64,000 nucleotides of DNA from Pseudoalteromonas luteoviolacea H33-S (GCF_001625695.1 NZ_AUXY01000122.1:186001-250000), one strand, 5' to 3'; positions 36,298 through 47,073 are shown, counted from the stretch's first letter. The notes: a model not told the origin generated them from the sequence alone. Program-made: numbers and translations.

Positions 36298-37737
36298 TTA
36301 AGCGGTACCACCCACCGTCAATTGATCAATCTTAAGGCTAGGTTGACCGACACCAACCGGCACACTTTGGCCATCTTTACCGCACACACCAACCCCTCTA
36401 TCTAGCGATAAATCATTGCCAACCATAGAGATCTGCTGCATGGCTTCTGGGCCATTACCAATCAGCGTTGCACCTTTAATGGGCTGCGTTACTTTACCGT
36501 CTTCAATTAAATAGGCTTCTGATGCAGAAAATACAAATTTACCTGAAGTAATATCCACTTGACCACCGCCAAAGTTGCTGGCAAATATACCTTTTTTCAC
36601 TGAGCTGATGATCTCTTGTTGGGTGCTTTGTCCAGCCAACATATAAGTATTTGTCATTCTCGGCATGGGCAGATGCGCAAATGACTCTCTACGTGCATTA
36701 CCTGTCGGCTGAGTGTCCATTAAGCGAGCATTGGTCTTGTCTTGCATGTAGCCTTTTAAGATGCCATTTTCAATTAGAACGTTATATCCGGCGGGTGTCC
36801 CCTCATCATCGATATTTAAAGAACCACGACGATTGGCCATCGTACCATCATCAACCACAGTACATAGTGATGAAGCCACTTGTTCGCCTACACGGCCACT
36901 AAAAGCTGACGCCCCTTTACGGTTAAAGTCGCCCTCTAAGCCATGCCCAACCGCCTCGTGCAGAAGAACGCCTGGCCAGCCAGAACCCAACACAACCGGC
37001 ATTGTGCCTGCAGGAGCATCAATAGCAGTTAAGTTTACACGTGCTTGTCTCACCGCTTCTTTTGCATAGGTCATCCAGCGTGGTTGACCATTTTCTAATT
37101 CTTTAAAATACCCGTAGTCCAAGCGCGCACCACCACCCGCACTACCACGCTCTCTTCGCCCATTACTCTCTAATAATACAGAGCAATTTAAACGAACTAG
37201 TGGGCGGATATCAGTTGCAAACGTGCCATCGCTTGCAGCAATGAGCACTTCTTCATACACTGCAGCAATCGAGCAGACAACTTGCTGAGCATCTGGCGCT
37301 AAATCTCTGATTGCGGCATCGACTTCTTTAAGTAACGTGATCTTTTCTTCATCCGTCATGCTCAGCAATGGCTGTACAGGCTGGAACTGAACAGGTGCTT
37401 TTACATCAGTAAACACTTGCACACGCTTAGACTCACCTTGCTGCGCAATGGAACGCGCCGCTTGTGCAGCCTGATTAATCGCTTCTAAGTTAATTGCATC
37501 AGAGTAACTAAAACCAGTCTGCTCACCACTGACGGCCCTCACACCAACACCTCGTTCGATGTTGTAGCTGCCCTCCTTTACCTTGCCATCTTCGAGAACC
37601 CATGTTTCATTGTAACTAGACTGAAAATAAAGATCGGAATAATCAACATTGTACTGATGAATATAATTAAGTGTTTTTTCCAGTTGCTCTCTAGTTAACT
37701 GGCTGTCAGCTAACAAGCTTTTTTCAACTTGATTCAT
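36298..37737 (-). CDS. tldD: Metalloprotease subunit TldD
   Basis: TldD is the catalytic subunit of the TldD/TldE zinc protease. The metal site HEAVGHGLEGDFNRKG is near residue 263, with the HExxxH histidines and glutamate intact. It has 479 residues (E. coli 481). The ATG overlaps the stop of the upstream nitrilase gene by four bases. It is the last gene of the long mreB-to-tldD run, and its partner pmbA lies beyond darP. Confidence 0.97.
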   Translation of the reverse strand: MNQVEKSLLADSQLTREQLEKTLNYIHQYNVDYSDLYFQSSYNETWVLEDGKVKEGSYNIERGVGVRAVSGEQTGFSYSDAINLEAINQAAQAARSIAQQGESKRVQVFTDVKAPVQFQPVQPLLSMTDEEKITLLKEVDAAIRDLAPDAQQVVCSIAAVYEEVLIAASDGTFATDIRPLVRLNCSVLLESNGRRERGSAGGGARLDYGYFKELENGQPRWMTYAKEAVRQARVNLTAIDAPAGTMPVVLGSGWPGVLLHEAVGHGLEGDFNRKGASAFSGRVGEQVASSLCTVVDDGTMANRRGSLNIDDEGTPAGYNVLIENGILKGYMQDKTNARLMDTQPTGNARRESFAHLPMPRMTNTYMLAGQSTQQEIISSVKKGIFASNFGGGQVDITSGKFVFSASEAYLIEDGKVTQPIKGATLIGNGPEAMQQISMVGNDLSLDRGVGVCGKDGQSVPVGVGQPSLKIDQLTVGGTA

Positions 37738-38561
37738 ATCATATTGCTCTTAAATCGGTTGTGCTGCAATACAGGCATTGCTTGCCTTGTACTGTGTAGC
37801 TCGGTTAAATCTAACCGTCTTTGTATCGGCTCTAAAGATAACGCACTGTTATCTAGCACTTCTCCCCATGGGGAAATAATAACGCTATGTCCGTATGTTT
37901 CTCGCCCGTTTTGATGTTGCCCAACTTGCGCTGCAGCAACCACAAAACTTTGTGTTTCTATGGCTCTTGCTTGTAGTAATGGCAGCCAATGAGCCTGACC
38001 TGTTACCGTGGTAAACGCACTTGGAATTAGGAGTATATTGGCCCCTTGCTCACGTTGAGCCTGATACAACCCTGCAAAGCGCATGTCATAACACACACTT
38101 AAGCCTAGCTTACCAAAGGGACTATCTACAACAACAACTTGATCACCCGCTGCTGTAAACTCGGATTCTCGGTAGCGCTTTGCTTTGTCGCTGACATCTG
38201 CATCAAATAAATGGATTTTGTTATACTGAGCTACAAGCTTACCGCTATCGTCAAACAGGCAACTTGCAGCGAAATATTTATCGCCCGTCGCCGAAATTGG
38301 CATGGTACCTGCGCTCAGCCATATACCTTTAGCTTTGCAAAGTTGTGCAATTTTTTCTATCCACTCGTCGCTGCGCTTTGCAATTGAAAGCGAGTCTAAA
38401 CCATTTGCACAAAATGCCAGCCAGGCTTCTGGCAAACACACCAAACTGGGCGGCGTCAATGTCAAAGTCTCTAATTGTTGAGTGAGATATTTAAAATTCT
38501 CTTCAGGTGCCACAGCCGAGCACATTGGGATCACGACAATATTGGCGTAGTCAGATTTCAT
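37734..38561 (-). CDS. Nitrilase-superfamily amidase (Nit/YbeM-like)
   Basis: A carbon-nitrogen hydrolase of the Nit branch. The catalytic triad is visible: Glu in CLPEAWL (near residue 45), Lys in YNKIHLFDAD (near 114) and Cys in LSVCYDMRF (near 153). Nit relatives remove the amide from deaminated glutathione as a repair step; that substrate is an inference here. The 275-residue gene sits between yhdP and tldD, a frequent arrangement in gammaproteobacteria. It follows yhdP after 45 bases and overlaps tldD. Confidence 0.88.
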   Translation of the reverse strand: MKSDYANIVVIPMCSAVAPEENFKYLTQQLETLTLTPPSLVCLPEAWLAFCANGLDSLSIAKRSDEWIEKIAQLCKAKGIWLSAGTMPISATGDKYFAASCLFDDSGKLVAQYNKIHLFDADVSDKAKRYRESEFTAAGDQVVVVDSPFGKLGLSVCYDMRFAGLYQAQREQGANILLIPSAFTTVTGQAHWLPLLQARAIETQSFVVAAAQVGQHQNGRETYGHSVIISPWGEVLDNSALSLEPIQRRLDLTELHSTRQAMPVLQHNRFKSNMI

Positions 38562-38606
38562 AATGCTTTATACCACTCTTTTAAACACACAGCACTTTTC
38601 CAAGGT

Positions 38607-41600
38607 CTAGCGTCCATTCCCTTGGGACTCGTCATTTATCGGCTTTTCCTGCTCTGACGGCTGAGTTTGACCCATTTCTAACTCAGTTTGCTTTGGCTTT
38701 ATCGGCACTGATTTGTTCTGCTTTGGTGTCACCGTTTGCTCGGTGCTCGATTGCACACGCTCCGTGCTTAACACTATCGGCTGACCTGACTCTGACTCAT
38801 TTCCTTCAACATCTTTAGGCATGGGTGCGTCATTTGGGATTTCAGGTGATGGTGACTCTGGCGGCTTCACGCCAGGTAACGTAACCTCGCGACTCTTACG
38901 CTCTACTTCGGTCACAACAGGCTCTTGCATTGTGCCTGTCACCTTAAAATTAATTTCTGATATCACACGTGCCGAATGAATAACCTTGTCAATTGCAAGC
39001 GCTGCCAGTCCAGTCACCGGATTAACCATCCAACCCACTATCACAGGTAAACTCGACGTGACCTGTGGCGCAATCGCTAAATCATAGTTAATCTCGTGCG
39101 TCTTTAAGTTCGCGTACCCAGAAATACTCAGATCAGCTGGCACACCATCCATTTTAGTATCTTGAGTAAACGCAACACCATTATCGATCTGCAAGCTGCC
39201 TTCCATTTGATTGTAGAAAAACCCTTTCGCAAAAACATCCCTAAAATCAAGCTTCAACTTACGTACCAAAGAGTCCAAACTCAGCAAAGAAAAAACACGT
39301 GCACCTTGATCGCTAATATCTGTCAAATGACCTTCGCCCAGTTGCCACTGAATATCTCCAGCCAATGTTTCCCATTGGAAGTCATAAGGCGCTGCTTGCC
39401 AGCTCAAATTAAAATCGATATTAGCTTGAGAGTCTTTCACGGTTGACGTGATATCAAACTCTTCCATTAAGTCACCAAAGTCGGCGCTACTTAAATTACC
39501 ATTTATGCGGGACAAACCGTCTCGCCAGCTCCCCTTCGCCGATAGCGCATGGGCGCCTTTATCTACATTGAGGTTGCCAATCGTAAGTTGTTCACCATTG
39601 CCCACAATTGAAAGAGTGACTCTATCAAGTTGATACTGATTAATACGGCAATCATCGCAACCAAACTCTATGGCTGGAATACGCGTCAACCAGCTCAAAT
39701 CTGTCGATTCTTCTGCTTCAGGCACCTCTGACTGCTGTGAATTCAAACGCAGATAGTCTGCCTGTATATCAATTGCAGCAGTTTCCTCTGTAGGCAGCAG
39801 AACCTGTGCTCTGAGCTCCTTTCCATTCAAGCGCATTTTCCAGCCATCACTTTCTGGCTTCATCTGCATTTCAATGTCATTAAACAGGATATTACCAACC
39901 AGAAGCTCACCAAAATTCGCTCTTATTTCATTCAGTTCTGGTAATAAACTGGTGTTATTTTGCGACGATGATGTGCTCTTCTCGATAATCCTATCAATAA
40001 AAGCAAACCATGCATCTAACTGAATGTCAGGTTGATCGATCGTCACTGTAAAGCCTGACGGATCAAGCCCTCGATTTTGTGACCCGACTACCAAGTGCGC
40101 TTTATCAAAACGCCCTTTGTTATTGTCTAAAATACCATTGAAATAGAGTAGATCATTCACATTGGCTGTGATCAGGTTAGAAATGTCATCACCTCTCACT
40201 TCACCAATCAATTTTCCAGTAGAGGCCGCAGCTTTATGATAAGGAGGAGGTAACATCACTGACGCGCCAGCTAAATCTGAACTGAAACTCGCTAAATAAT
40301 TGAACCCTTGCTCAGTAAAGTTTAATGAGATATTAGTACCTAACAGCGCATTACCGGCAATAAAACCATCCAATAGCCCATCACCATGTGGCAATAAGGC
40401 TTCACTACTGGCCTGTAAAGCTGCTTCTATATTTACTTCATAACCTTGTTGATCACCATTACCCATAACGGAGAAATCAATCGGCATAGTTAGCCAAGTC
40501 GCTTTTGCATTCTGGAGTTTAATCTCATCATCATGAAATATTAATTCGCCATGCACATCATTAAGTTGCATACCCGGTTTACTAAGGTAGATATGGTTGC
40601 CATTTAATTGTACTGTTCCTTTCGCAACAACATCTAGATTATGTAAGTCGATATCGAGTTCTATCTCCCCATTGGCTGTGCCCTTACCTTGGACAATATC
40701 AAGCACATTAACTAACGGATCGGCGATTGGTGTATCTGCAAAAAAAGCGCCTAAGCTAGATGCTTCTGTTTGCTGGTTGATTTTAACAATGAGATTATCG
40801 GCTTGCTCAAGGTCAGCCAAGCTCACCACAACCTTCCCGAGAATATCCTGATTAGACAGCTGGCCTGAGCCCGCTGTGATATCCATGCGTTCATTGTGAA
40901 AATGCAGTTCAACGCCGGCATTTTTTACACTTTGCCAATCAGGTGCAAATAAAAACTCGGCGCCATCAATATGCGCCAACACTTCAAACTGCCCTTGTCT
41001 ATCGCGATATGGGAAAGCACTTAATGGCCCTGACAGCAGTACTTGAGCACGTACGTCTTCACCAGCAATAATCCCTCTGTCTAAATACTCAACCAAATTG
41101 CTATGCATTAAGTCCAATGGAAAGTAATGCCCCGCAATCGATGCATCTTGACCATATACTTCAGCATACAAATCTAATTCAGGTTGAGAGAATAAACGAG
41201 TATGGAATTCTAGCGCCACAGCAAGGTGTTCATTACTCACCCACAAGTTATCTGAATTCACTTGCCAATGCCCGTTTACACCTTGCCAAAAATGTATGTC
41301 GCCGTTGAGCTCTTCAATATCAATGGGTTTGATAAAGCGCGCTCCAGTCATGAGCTGTTGTTGATGTGCGCTCACGCTGACAACACCACGCTGCCCCTGC
41401 CAGTTAATTTCAAGATCTAGCCCTGTTAAACCAGGTGCAGCATCACTTTCAAGCCACACTACACTTTTTGCAAGACCCCATACATTAATGCCAGTGTCTG
41501 CCTGCCAAGTTACTCTGGCTTTATTAAGTTCACCTTGAAACTGGCTTTTTTCTATGCCTTTCGCCCACTCGTATCGAGTCAGTGCGAGCGCCTCTGCTAT

Positions 41601-42638
41601 TGGCGCTAAATCAAACTGCTGTAACCAAAGTGTGCGCTGTGTACTCGACCACTGGCCTTGAAATTGCGTTGGCTGATAATCATGTTCGTTGCTGATAAAT
41701 ATAAACTCAGAGCTGTTCAGTGACCAACCACTCTCAGACGGTTCAATTAATACCTGACCACTTTCTAGACCTAATTTATTTAACTGGTTTTTATCACTCC
41801 AGGTAACGTAGCTGGGTTCAACTTGCACCAAAACGTCAGTTAATTTTCCATGCTGCAATTGGGTCCAGAGTTGACCATTGATGCTAGCACTCAGATTTCG
41901 ATAACTGTCGTCTAAATGCTCATTGATTAAGTCTAATACATTCAAATCATTGGCTTGTAGATAAATATCGCCTTCAATTTCTTGTAAAGTTTGTCCAGAA
42001 AGCTTAACTCGGGTATTCAAACTACCTTGAGATAAGCTAGGGAAAATAAGTCGCCCCTCACCATGATGTGCATTGGCGCTATTTTGCCAAACCATATCTT
42101 GGATCAGTATTGTATGATGCAAATCATGTGCACCCAATAAATTAACTTCACTATTTTGAACTGAGAAGTGCCCAGTTTCCCCTAAAAATAACCCTTCGAT
42201 AAGTGCCTGCTGCTCAAACTCTCCTGCATTAGCACTATCATCTAAGTTGAGCCTATTGAGGTGGATATTTGCTTTAAAACCATCAAGCACAAAATAATTG
42301 GAAACTAACTGCCACTGCCGCAAAGACTGAACAACGTTGACTTGCAAGCTGGTATTGTCAATATGAAGAGAGATAGGTGCGTTTTGATTATCTTCAAAAC
42401 TCACATTTTCAAGCACAAGGGCAGGCCCAGTACCCTGCCAACTGGCGCTGATTGAGCCAATACTCAACTCAACGTTAAGTTGACGGTAAATCAGAGATTC
42501 AATGCTATTTTTGTAATCGTTAGCGTACGGCAAGCTCAGCTTCAACAGAGAAACCAATACCGCAAGCATAACCAAGGTTACAGCAAAAGCTTGCCAAACC
42601 TTTCGAATACAAAAAAAGCAAATTGTTTTGGGGTGCAT
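38607..42638 (-). CDS. yhdP: YhdP, AsmA/TamB-like envelope lipid-transport protein
   Basis: YhdP is one of the large AsmA-like bridge proteins that, with TamB and YdbH, supplies phospholipid to the outer membrane in E. coli. A single N-terminal membrane helix (about residues 13-32) is followed by about 1,200 residues of repeated beta strands and the DUF3971/AsmA-like C-terminal region. The last 100 residues are a Pro/Glu/Gln-rich disordered tail that makes it longer (1343) than the E. coli protein (1266). It lies six bases after rng. Confidence 0.94.
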   Translation of the reverse strand: MHPKTICFFCIRKVWQAFAVTLVMLAVLVSLLKLSLPYANDYKNSIESLIYRQLNVELSIGSISASWQGTGPALVLENVSFEDNQNAPISLHIDNTSLQVNVVQSLRQWQLVSNYFVLDGFKANIHLNRLNLDDSANAGEFEQQALIEGLFLGETGHFSVQNSEVNLLGAHDLHHTILIQDMVWQNSANAHHGEGRLIFPSLSQGSLNTRVKLSGQTLQEIEGDIYLQANDLNVLDLINEHLDDSYRNLSASINGQLWTQLQHGKLTDVLVQVEPSYVTWSDKNQLNKLGLESGQVLIEPSESGWSLNSSEFIFISNEHDYQPTQFQGQWSSTQRTLWLQQFDLAPIAEALALTRYEWAKGIEKSQFQGELNKARVTWQADTGINVWGLAKSVVWLESDAAPGLTGLDLEINWQGQRGVVSVSAHQQQLMTGARFIKPIDIEELNGDIHFWQGVNGHWQVNSDNLWVSNEHLAVALEFHTRLFSQPELDLYAEVYGQDASIAGHYFPLDLMHSNLVEYLDRGIIAGEDVRAQVLLSGPLSAFPYRDRQGQFEVLAHIDGAEFLFAPDWQSVKNAGVELHFHNERMDITAGSGQLSNQDILGKVVVSLADLEQADNLIVKINQQTEASSLGAFFADTPIADPLVNVLDIVQGKGTANGEIELDIDLHNLDVVAKGTVQLNGNHIYLSKPGMQLNDVHGELIFHDDEIKLQNAKATWLTMPIDFSVMGNGDQQGYEVNIEAALQASSEALLPHGDGLLDGFIAGNALLGTNISLNFTEQGFNYLASFSSDLAGASVMLPPPYHKAAASTGKLIGEVRGDDISNLITANVNDLLYFNGILDNNKGRFDKAHLVVGSQNRGLDPSGFTVTIDQPDIQLDAWFAFIDRIIEKSTSSSQNNTSLLPELNEIRANFGELLVGNILFNDIEMQMKPESDGWKMRLNGKELRAQVLLPTEETAAIDIQADYLRLNSQQSEVPEAEESTDLSWLTRIPAIEFGCDDCRINQYQLDRVTLSIVGNGEQLTIGNLNVDKGAHALSAKGSWRDGLSRINGNLSSADFGDLMEEFDITSTVKDSQANIDFNLSWQAAPYDFQWETLAGDIQWQLGEGHLTDISDQGARVFSLLSLDSLVRKLKLDFRDVFAKGFFYNQMEGSLQIDNGVAFTQDTKMDGVPADLSISGYANLKTHEINYDLAIAPQVTSSLPVIVGWMVNPVTGLAALAIDKVIHSARVISEINFKVTGTMQEPVVTEVERKSREVTLPGVKPPESPSPEIPNDAPMPKDVEGNESESGQPIVLSTERVQSSTEQTVTPKQNKSVPIKPKQTELEMGQTQPSEQEKPINDESQGNGR

Positions 42639-42644
42639 ATCGGC

Positions 42645-44117
42645 CTACATCATTACCACATCAAACTGCTCTTGGCTGTACAAGTTTTCAGTTTGGATAC
42701 TCACTTGCTTTCCGATAAACAGTTCCAGCTCAGCCAAATTATGATATTCATCATTAACTAACGCCTCACTCACAGCCGCAGAGGCATACACCATGAACTT
42801 ATCCGCATCATATGCACGATTTACTCGGACAATTTCACGCAATATCTCATAACAAACCGTTTCTACGGTTTTCAGAGATCCTCGACCAGAGCATGAAGGG
42901 CATACATCACATAAAATGTGCTCTAGACTTTCTCTTGTGCGCTTTCTCGTCATTTCAACCAAGCCAAGCGCTGACAGCCCGTTAATATTTGCTTTGGCGC
43001 GGTCTTTTGCCAATGCCGCTTCAAGTGAATGCAGTACTCGGCGTTTATGTTCATCTGAAACCATATCAATAAAGTCAATAATGATAATACCGCCTAGGTT
43101 CCTTAACCTAAGCTGACGCGCAATAGCAGAAGTTGCCTCGACATTCGTATTGAAAATGGTTTCTTCTAAGTTTCTATGGCCAACAAACGCCCCAGTATTC
43201 ACATCTACGGTCGTCATGGCTTCTGTTTGATCTATGATTAAATAGCCACCTGATTTCAGTTCAACCTTACGGTGTAGCGCTTTTTGTATCTCTGTTTCAA
43301 CATCAAAAAGATCAAAGATCGGACGCTCGCCAGGATAATACTCCAACGTCTCTGATAGCTGAGGAACAAACTCTTCTGTAAACGCCTTCAATTGCTGATA
43401 CGTTAATTTGGAATCAACACGAATACGCTCCATGTCTTCACCAACGTAATCGCGTAGAGTACGGAACGCCAGCGTCAAGTCCTCATGCAAGATACTTGCT
43501 TTGCTAGTTTTTCTTCGCTTGCTAACAATTTTTTGCCAAAGTTTTTTTAGGAACTCTGCATCATGTTTTAATTCAGCTTCCGCAGCGCCTTCAGCGGCAG
43601 TACGAACAATAAAGCCACCATTTTCATCATTATATTGGGCAACAATATGTTTAAGACGATCGCGCTCTTCTTCTGTTTCAATTCTTTGACTAACACCAAC
43701 GTGCGTTGCATCTGGCATAAAGACTAAGTAGCGAGAAGGGATAGTAATGTCCGTGGTTAAACGCGCCCCTTTGGTACCGATCGGGTCTTTCACCACCTGT
43801 ACCATAATGAACTGACCTTGCTTAACTAGCTCTCTAATATCCTGCACTTTTTTAATTGGCTGATGATCAACCGCTTCTTCAATAGAAGCACTACTGACAA
43901 TGTCTGAAGCATGTAAAAAAGCAGCTTTTTCTAGGCCAATATCGACAAATGCGGCTTGCATACCCGGTAGAACTCGGCTCACCTTGCCTAAATAAATATT
44001 GCCAACAATGCCTAAGTTACCGACGCGTTCAACTTGTACTTCTTGCAGCACACCATTTTCAATGAGTGCGACTCGACTTTCACTTGGTGTTACATTGATC
44101 AATAATTCGCTACTCAT
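42645..44117 (-). CDS. rng: Ribonuclease G
   Basis: RNase G is an endonuclease that matures the 5' end of 16S rRNA and decays some mRNAs. The S1 domain (NIYLGKVSRVLPGMQAAFVDIG) is near residues 38-90, the catalytic metal-binding stretch IIIIDFIDM near 305, and the zinc-link CPSCSGRG near 405. At 490 residues it matches E. coli and lacks the long C-terminal tail of RNase E. The start overlaps maf by eight bases; yhdP follows after six. Confidence 0.97.
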   Translation of the reverse strand: MSSELLINVTPSESRVALIENGVLQEVQVERVGNLGIVGNIYLGKVSRVLPGMQAAFVDIGLEKAAFLHASDIVSSASIEEAVDHQPIKKVQDIRELVKQGQFIMVQVVKDPIGTKGARLTTDITIPSRYLVFMPDATHVGVSQRIETEEERDRLKHIVAQYNDENGGFIVRTAAEGAAEAELKHDAEFLKKLWQKIVSKRRKTSKASILHEDLTLAFRTLRDYVGEDMERIRVDSKLTYQQLKAFTEEFVPQLSETLEYYPGERPIFDLFDVETEIQKALHRKVELKSGGYLIIDQTEAMTTVDVNTGAFVGHRNLEETIFNTNVEATSAIARQLRLRNLGGIIIIDFIDMVSDEHKRRVLHSLEAALAKDRAKANINGLSALGLVEMTRKRTRESLEHILCDVCPSCSGRGSLKTVETVCYEILREIVRVNRAYDADKFMVYASAAVSEALVNDEYHNLAELELFIGKQVSIQTENLYSQEQFDVVMM

Positions 44118-44688
44118 CTCGACCCGCCATAAATGCTTGAATTAATTCGTCTGTTTCATATAAAGGTAGTCCGACTACAGCAAAATAACTACCTTTAAGC
44201 TGTGTTACAAATCGCCCACCTAGACCTTGTATACCATATCCACCTGCTTTATCTTGTGGCTCTTGGCTTGACCAATATTGTTCTATTTCCGCAGCTGAAA
44301 GTACTTTGAAAGTCACCTCTGTGATGATTGTTTTACTCATCACTGTCTGATTATCTGCCAGTGCAATCGCAGTCATCACTTGATGCGTGTTGCCTGATAG
44401 CTTAGACATCATAGAGATAAAGTCGTCTTTGTTCACAGGCTTACCGAGCGCTTCTCCATTAGCGACAACAATCGTATCACTACCTAAAACTGGACGGTTC
44501 TCACTGCCTATACCAACGCCACTTTGTGCTTTTAACCTAGCCAAGCGCTCAACTAAAGCTTCAGGTGCTTCATTTGGCAAAGCTCGCTCATCCGCATCGA
44601 CAGAAAATTGCTCAAAATCGTAACCAAGCTGGCTCAATAACTCTTTGCGGCGTGGGGATGCCGAAGCCAAATATAACTTTACGGTCAT
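44110..44688 (-). CDS. Maf-family nucleotide pyrophosphatase (YhdE type)
   Basis: Maf proteins hydrolyse non-canonical or excess nucleoside triphosphates; the YhdE branch prefers dTTP and UTP. The signature SASPRRKELL is at residues 9-18, and the core GSDTIV plus GKP...F stretches are present near 70-85. The 192-residue gene lies between mreD and rng, where E. coli has yhdE. It shares one base with the mreD stop, so the two are coupled. I leave the symbol blank because Maf naming varies. Confidence 0.93.
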   Translation of the reverse strand: MTVKLYLASASPRRKELLSQLGYDFEQFSVDADERALPNEAPEALVERLARLKAQSGVGIGSENRPVLGSDTIVVANGEALGKPVNKDDFISMMSKLSGNTHQVMTAIALADNQTVMSKTIITEVTFKVLSAAEIEQYWSSQEPQDKAGGYGIQGLGGRFVTQLKGSYFAVVGLPLYETDELIQAFMAGRDE

Positions 44689-45164
44689 TAACGGATCCTA
44701 AAATGTCTACGGTACTTCCTCAGCAATAGGAAGATCCAAGGCCAACACAACATACCAACCAAAGCCGGCCATAAATATGCAGGATTAAAATAAATATCTA
44801 ATAAGAAGTGATTTAGCCAAAACTGCAATAAGTGGTACAGCGCTAAAAACAGACCTATCAACATGGCTTGCTGCCACAAGGAGAAGTTTCTTAACTTCTG
44901 GAAATTACTGACTGTAATATAGATGCACACTGAGTAAGTCAACGAGTTAACACCCAAAGGAGAGCCTACAGCCAAATCCATGATCAGACCCGTACACCAT
45001 GCCCAGCCAATGTTAACCCGGTGCGGTAACGCAATTGACCAATACATCAATACTAATAGGACCCAATCTGGTCTAAAAGGTTCTAAAGAAAAGGGTAATG
45101 GCATCAATGCCATAATAAGCGCAAGAAACACGCTAAAAGTGATAAAAGAAAAGCTACGGCTCAT
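44688..45164 (-). CDS. mreD: Rod-shape determining protein MreD
   Basis: MreD is a small inner-membrane protein of the elongasome that works with MreC to activate PBP2-RodA wall synthesis. The 158-residue chain has about five hydrophobic helices and a basic C-terminus (RKYRRHFRIR). The GWAWCTGLIMDLAVGSPLGVN stretch is typical. It overlaps the mreC end by 11 bases. Confidence 0.95.
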   Translation of the reverse strand: MSRSFSFITFSVFLALIMALMPLPFSLEPFRPDWVLLVLMYWSIALPHRVNIGWAWCTGLIMDLAVGSPLGVNSLTYSVCIYITVSNFQKLRNFSLWQQAMLIGLFLALYHLLQFWLNHFLLDIYFNPAYLWPALVGMLCWPWIFLLLRKYRRHFRIR

Positions 45165-45996
45165 TACTTACCTCCGTATCGTTTTCCCCTAAAATAACCA
45201 GTAGTCTAATCCTGTCTAACTGCGCGATTGGTTCAGCATAAACTTTTGCAAAAGGCAGTCCTTCATCTCTGTCAATCTCAGTGACAACGGCAACTGGATA
45301 GCCCTCAGGAAAGCGGCTGCCAAGGCCTGAGGTCACTAAGATATCGCCGATACGAATATCCAAACTGTGTGACACATGGGCTAATTGCACCAAATTAATC
45401 TTGCCTATCCCCTCGACTACCATACTGACATCATTACGTAAGATCCGAACAGGGGTCGCATGGGTTGTGTCTGTCATCAACAATACACGGGAGGTCGTGG
45501 TGCCGACATGCGTTAATTGACCTACTAATCCGAGTTCATCAATAACAGCTTGCCCTTCTGATACGCCATCAATCGTGCCCTTATTAATAACAACCTGGTG
45601 ATTATATCGATTCGAACGCACCGACAGTACTTGCGCGATTTGGCGGCTATGGGATTGTCGTGACGAAGCGCCCAGTAGTGCTCGCAGCTCATTATTTTCT
45701 TTTAATAAAAATTGGAATTGCTGAAGCTGCTCACTTTGCAAAAGTTGCTTGGCACGCAAGGTTTCATTTTCATCTAACAGCCTGTCTCGAGTATGCAAGC
45801 TTTGCGCACCCACATTAAATAATTCGTATGGCACGTTTGCAGCATATAAAACTGGACTAACTAGCGTATTGAGTGTCGTTCTGACAAAAGTACCACCAGA
45901 GGTATATCGGTCACCTATGATGAGGATAATACTAAGCACAACTGCGACAGTAAGTCGCAGTTGTAAAGAGATGCTTCGGCCAAACAGTAAATTCAT
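45154..45996 (-). CDS. mreC: Rod-shape determining protein MreC
   Basis: MreC is a bitopic inner-membrane protein whose periplasmic part filaments and regulates PBP2. An N-terminal membrane helix (residues 11-27) is followed by a coiled coil (about 65-105) and two beta-barrel domains (DGVSEGQAVIDELGLVGQL onward). The length is 280 residues; E. coli MreC is longer at its C-terminus (367). The ATG shares one base with the mreB stop. Confidence 0.96.
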   Translation of the reverse strand: MNLLFGRSISLQLRLTVAVVLSIILIIGDRYTSGGTFVRTTLNTLVSPVLYAANVPYELFNVGAQSLHTRDRLLDENETLRAKQLLQSEQLQQFQFLLKENNELRALLGASSRQSHSRQIAQVLSVRSNRYNHQVVINKGTIDGVSEGQAVIDELGLVGQLTHVGTTTSRVLLMTDTTHATPVRILRNDVSMVVEGIGKINLVQLAHVSHSLDIRIGDILVTSGLGSRFPEGYPVAVVTEIDRDEGLPFAKVYAEPIAQLDRIRLLVILGENDTEVSNEP

Positions 45997-47039
45997 CAGT
46001 CGTAACTAAATACATCGCCACCATGCATATCAATCATCTCAAGCGCTTTGCCACCACCGCGCGCAACACACGTCAGTGGATCATCAGCCACCACTACTGG
46101 GATCCCTGTTTCTTCCATCAGTAATCGATCTAAATCTTTTAGCAATGCGCCACCGCCAGTTAATACCATGCCGTGTGCTGAAATATCCGATGCCAACTCA
46201 GGTGGTGACTGCTCTAACGCAACCATTACGGCGCTAACAATCCCCATTAGAGGCTCTTGCAATGCTTCTAAAATCTCGTGTGAATTGAGCGTAAACGAGC
46301 GTGGTACACCTTCTGCTAAATTACGTCCGCGCACTTCAATTTCAATTGGCGTTTCACTCTTAAAAGCAGAACCGATTTCATGCTTGATATGCTCCGCGGT
46401 TGCTTCACCAATTAAACTACCAAAATTTCGTCTTACATAGTTAATAATGGCTTCATCAAATTTATCACCACCGATACGCACAGAAGATGAATAAACCACA
46501 CCATTAAGCGAGATTATCGCAACTTCAGTTGTACCACCGCCAATATCAACAACCATAGAACCTGTCGCTTCAGATACTGGCAAACCAGCACCAATTGCTG
46601 CGGCCATCGGCTCTTCAATCAAGTACACTTCGCGCGCGCCAGCACCCATGGCTGACTCACGGATCGCACGCTTCTCAACTTGTGTTGCACCACACGGTAC
46701 ACAAATTAATACGCGAGGACTTGGACGCATAAAGTTATTGTTGTGAACTTGCTTGATAAAATGCTGAAGCATTTTTTCTGTGACATAGAAATCCGCAATA
46801 ACACCGTCTTTCATTGGTCTTATCGCTTTGATATTGCCAGGCGTTCTACCAAGCATCTGCTTTGCAGCTGTGCCGACAGAGGCAACGCTTTTTGGTCCAC
46901 CTGCTCGCTCTTGACGAATTGCCACAACAGAAGGCTCGTTCAATACAATGCCTTCTTCTTTCACATAAATCAGTGTATTCGCCGTGCCTAAATCAATAGA
47001 CAGGTCATTTGAAAATAATCCACGTAGCTTTTTAAACAT
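45996..47039 (-). CDS. mreB: Actin-like cytoskeletal protein MreB
   Basis: MreB forms membrane-bound filaments that guide lateral wall synthesis and set rod shape. Actin-fold motifs are intact: the phosphate-1 loop IDLGTANTLIYV near residue 16, phosphate-2 VDIGGGTTEVAII near 165 and adenosine motif LTGGGALL near 290. The membrane-contact start MFKKLRGLFS is amphipathic. The length is 347 residues, as in E. coli. It heads the run of eight genes that ends at tldD. Confidence 0.98.
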   Translation of the reverse strand: MFKKLRGLFSNDLSIDLGTANTLIYVKEEGIVLNEPSVVAIRQERAGGPKSVASVGTAAKQMLGRTPGNIKAIRPMKDGVIADFYVTEKMLQHFIKQVHNNNFMRPSPRVLICVPCGATQVEKRAIRESAMGAGAREVYLIEEPMAAAIGAGLPVSEATGSMVVDIGGGTTEVAIISLNGVVYSSSVRIGGDKFDEAIINYVRRNFGSLIGEATAEHIKHEIGSAFKSETPIEIEVRGRNLAEGVPRSFTLNSHEILEALQEPLMGIVSAVMVALEQSPPELASDISAHGMVLTGGGALLKDLDRLLMEETGIPVVVADDPLTCVARGGGKALEMIDMHGGDVFSYD

Positions 47040-47073
47040 GAGGCTGGGTAACCTTAAAGAATTCTTTTAACTA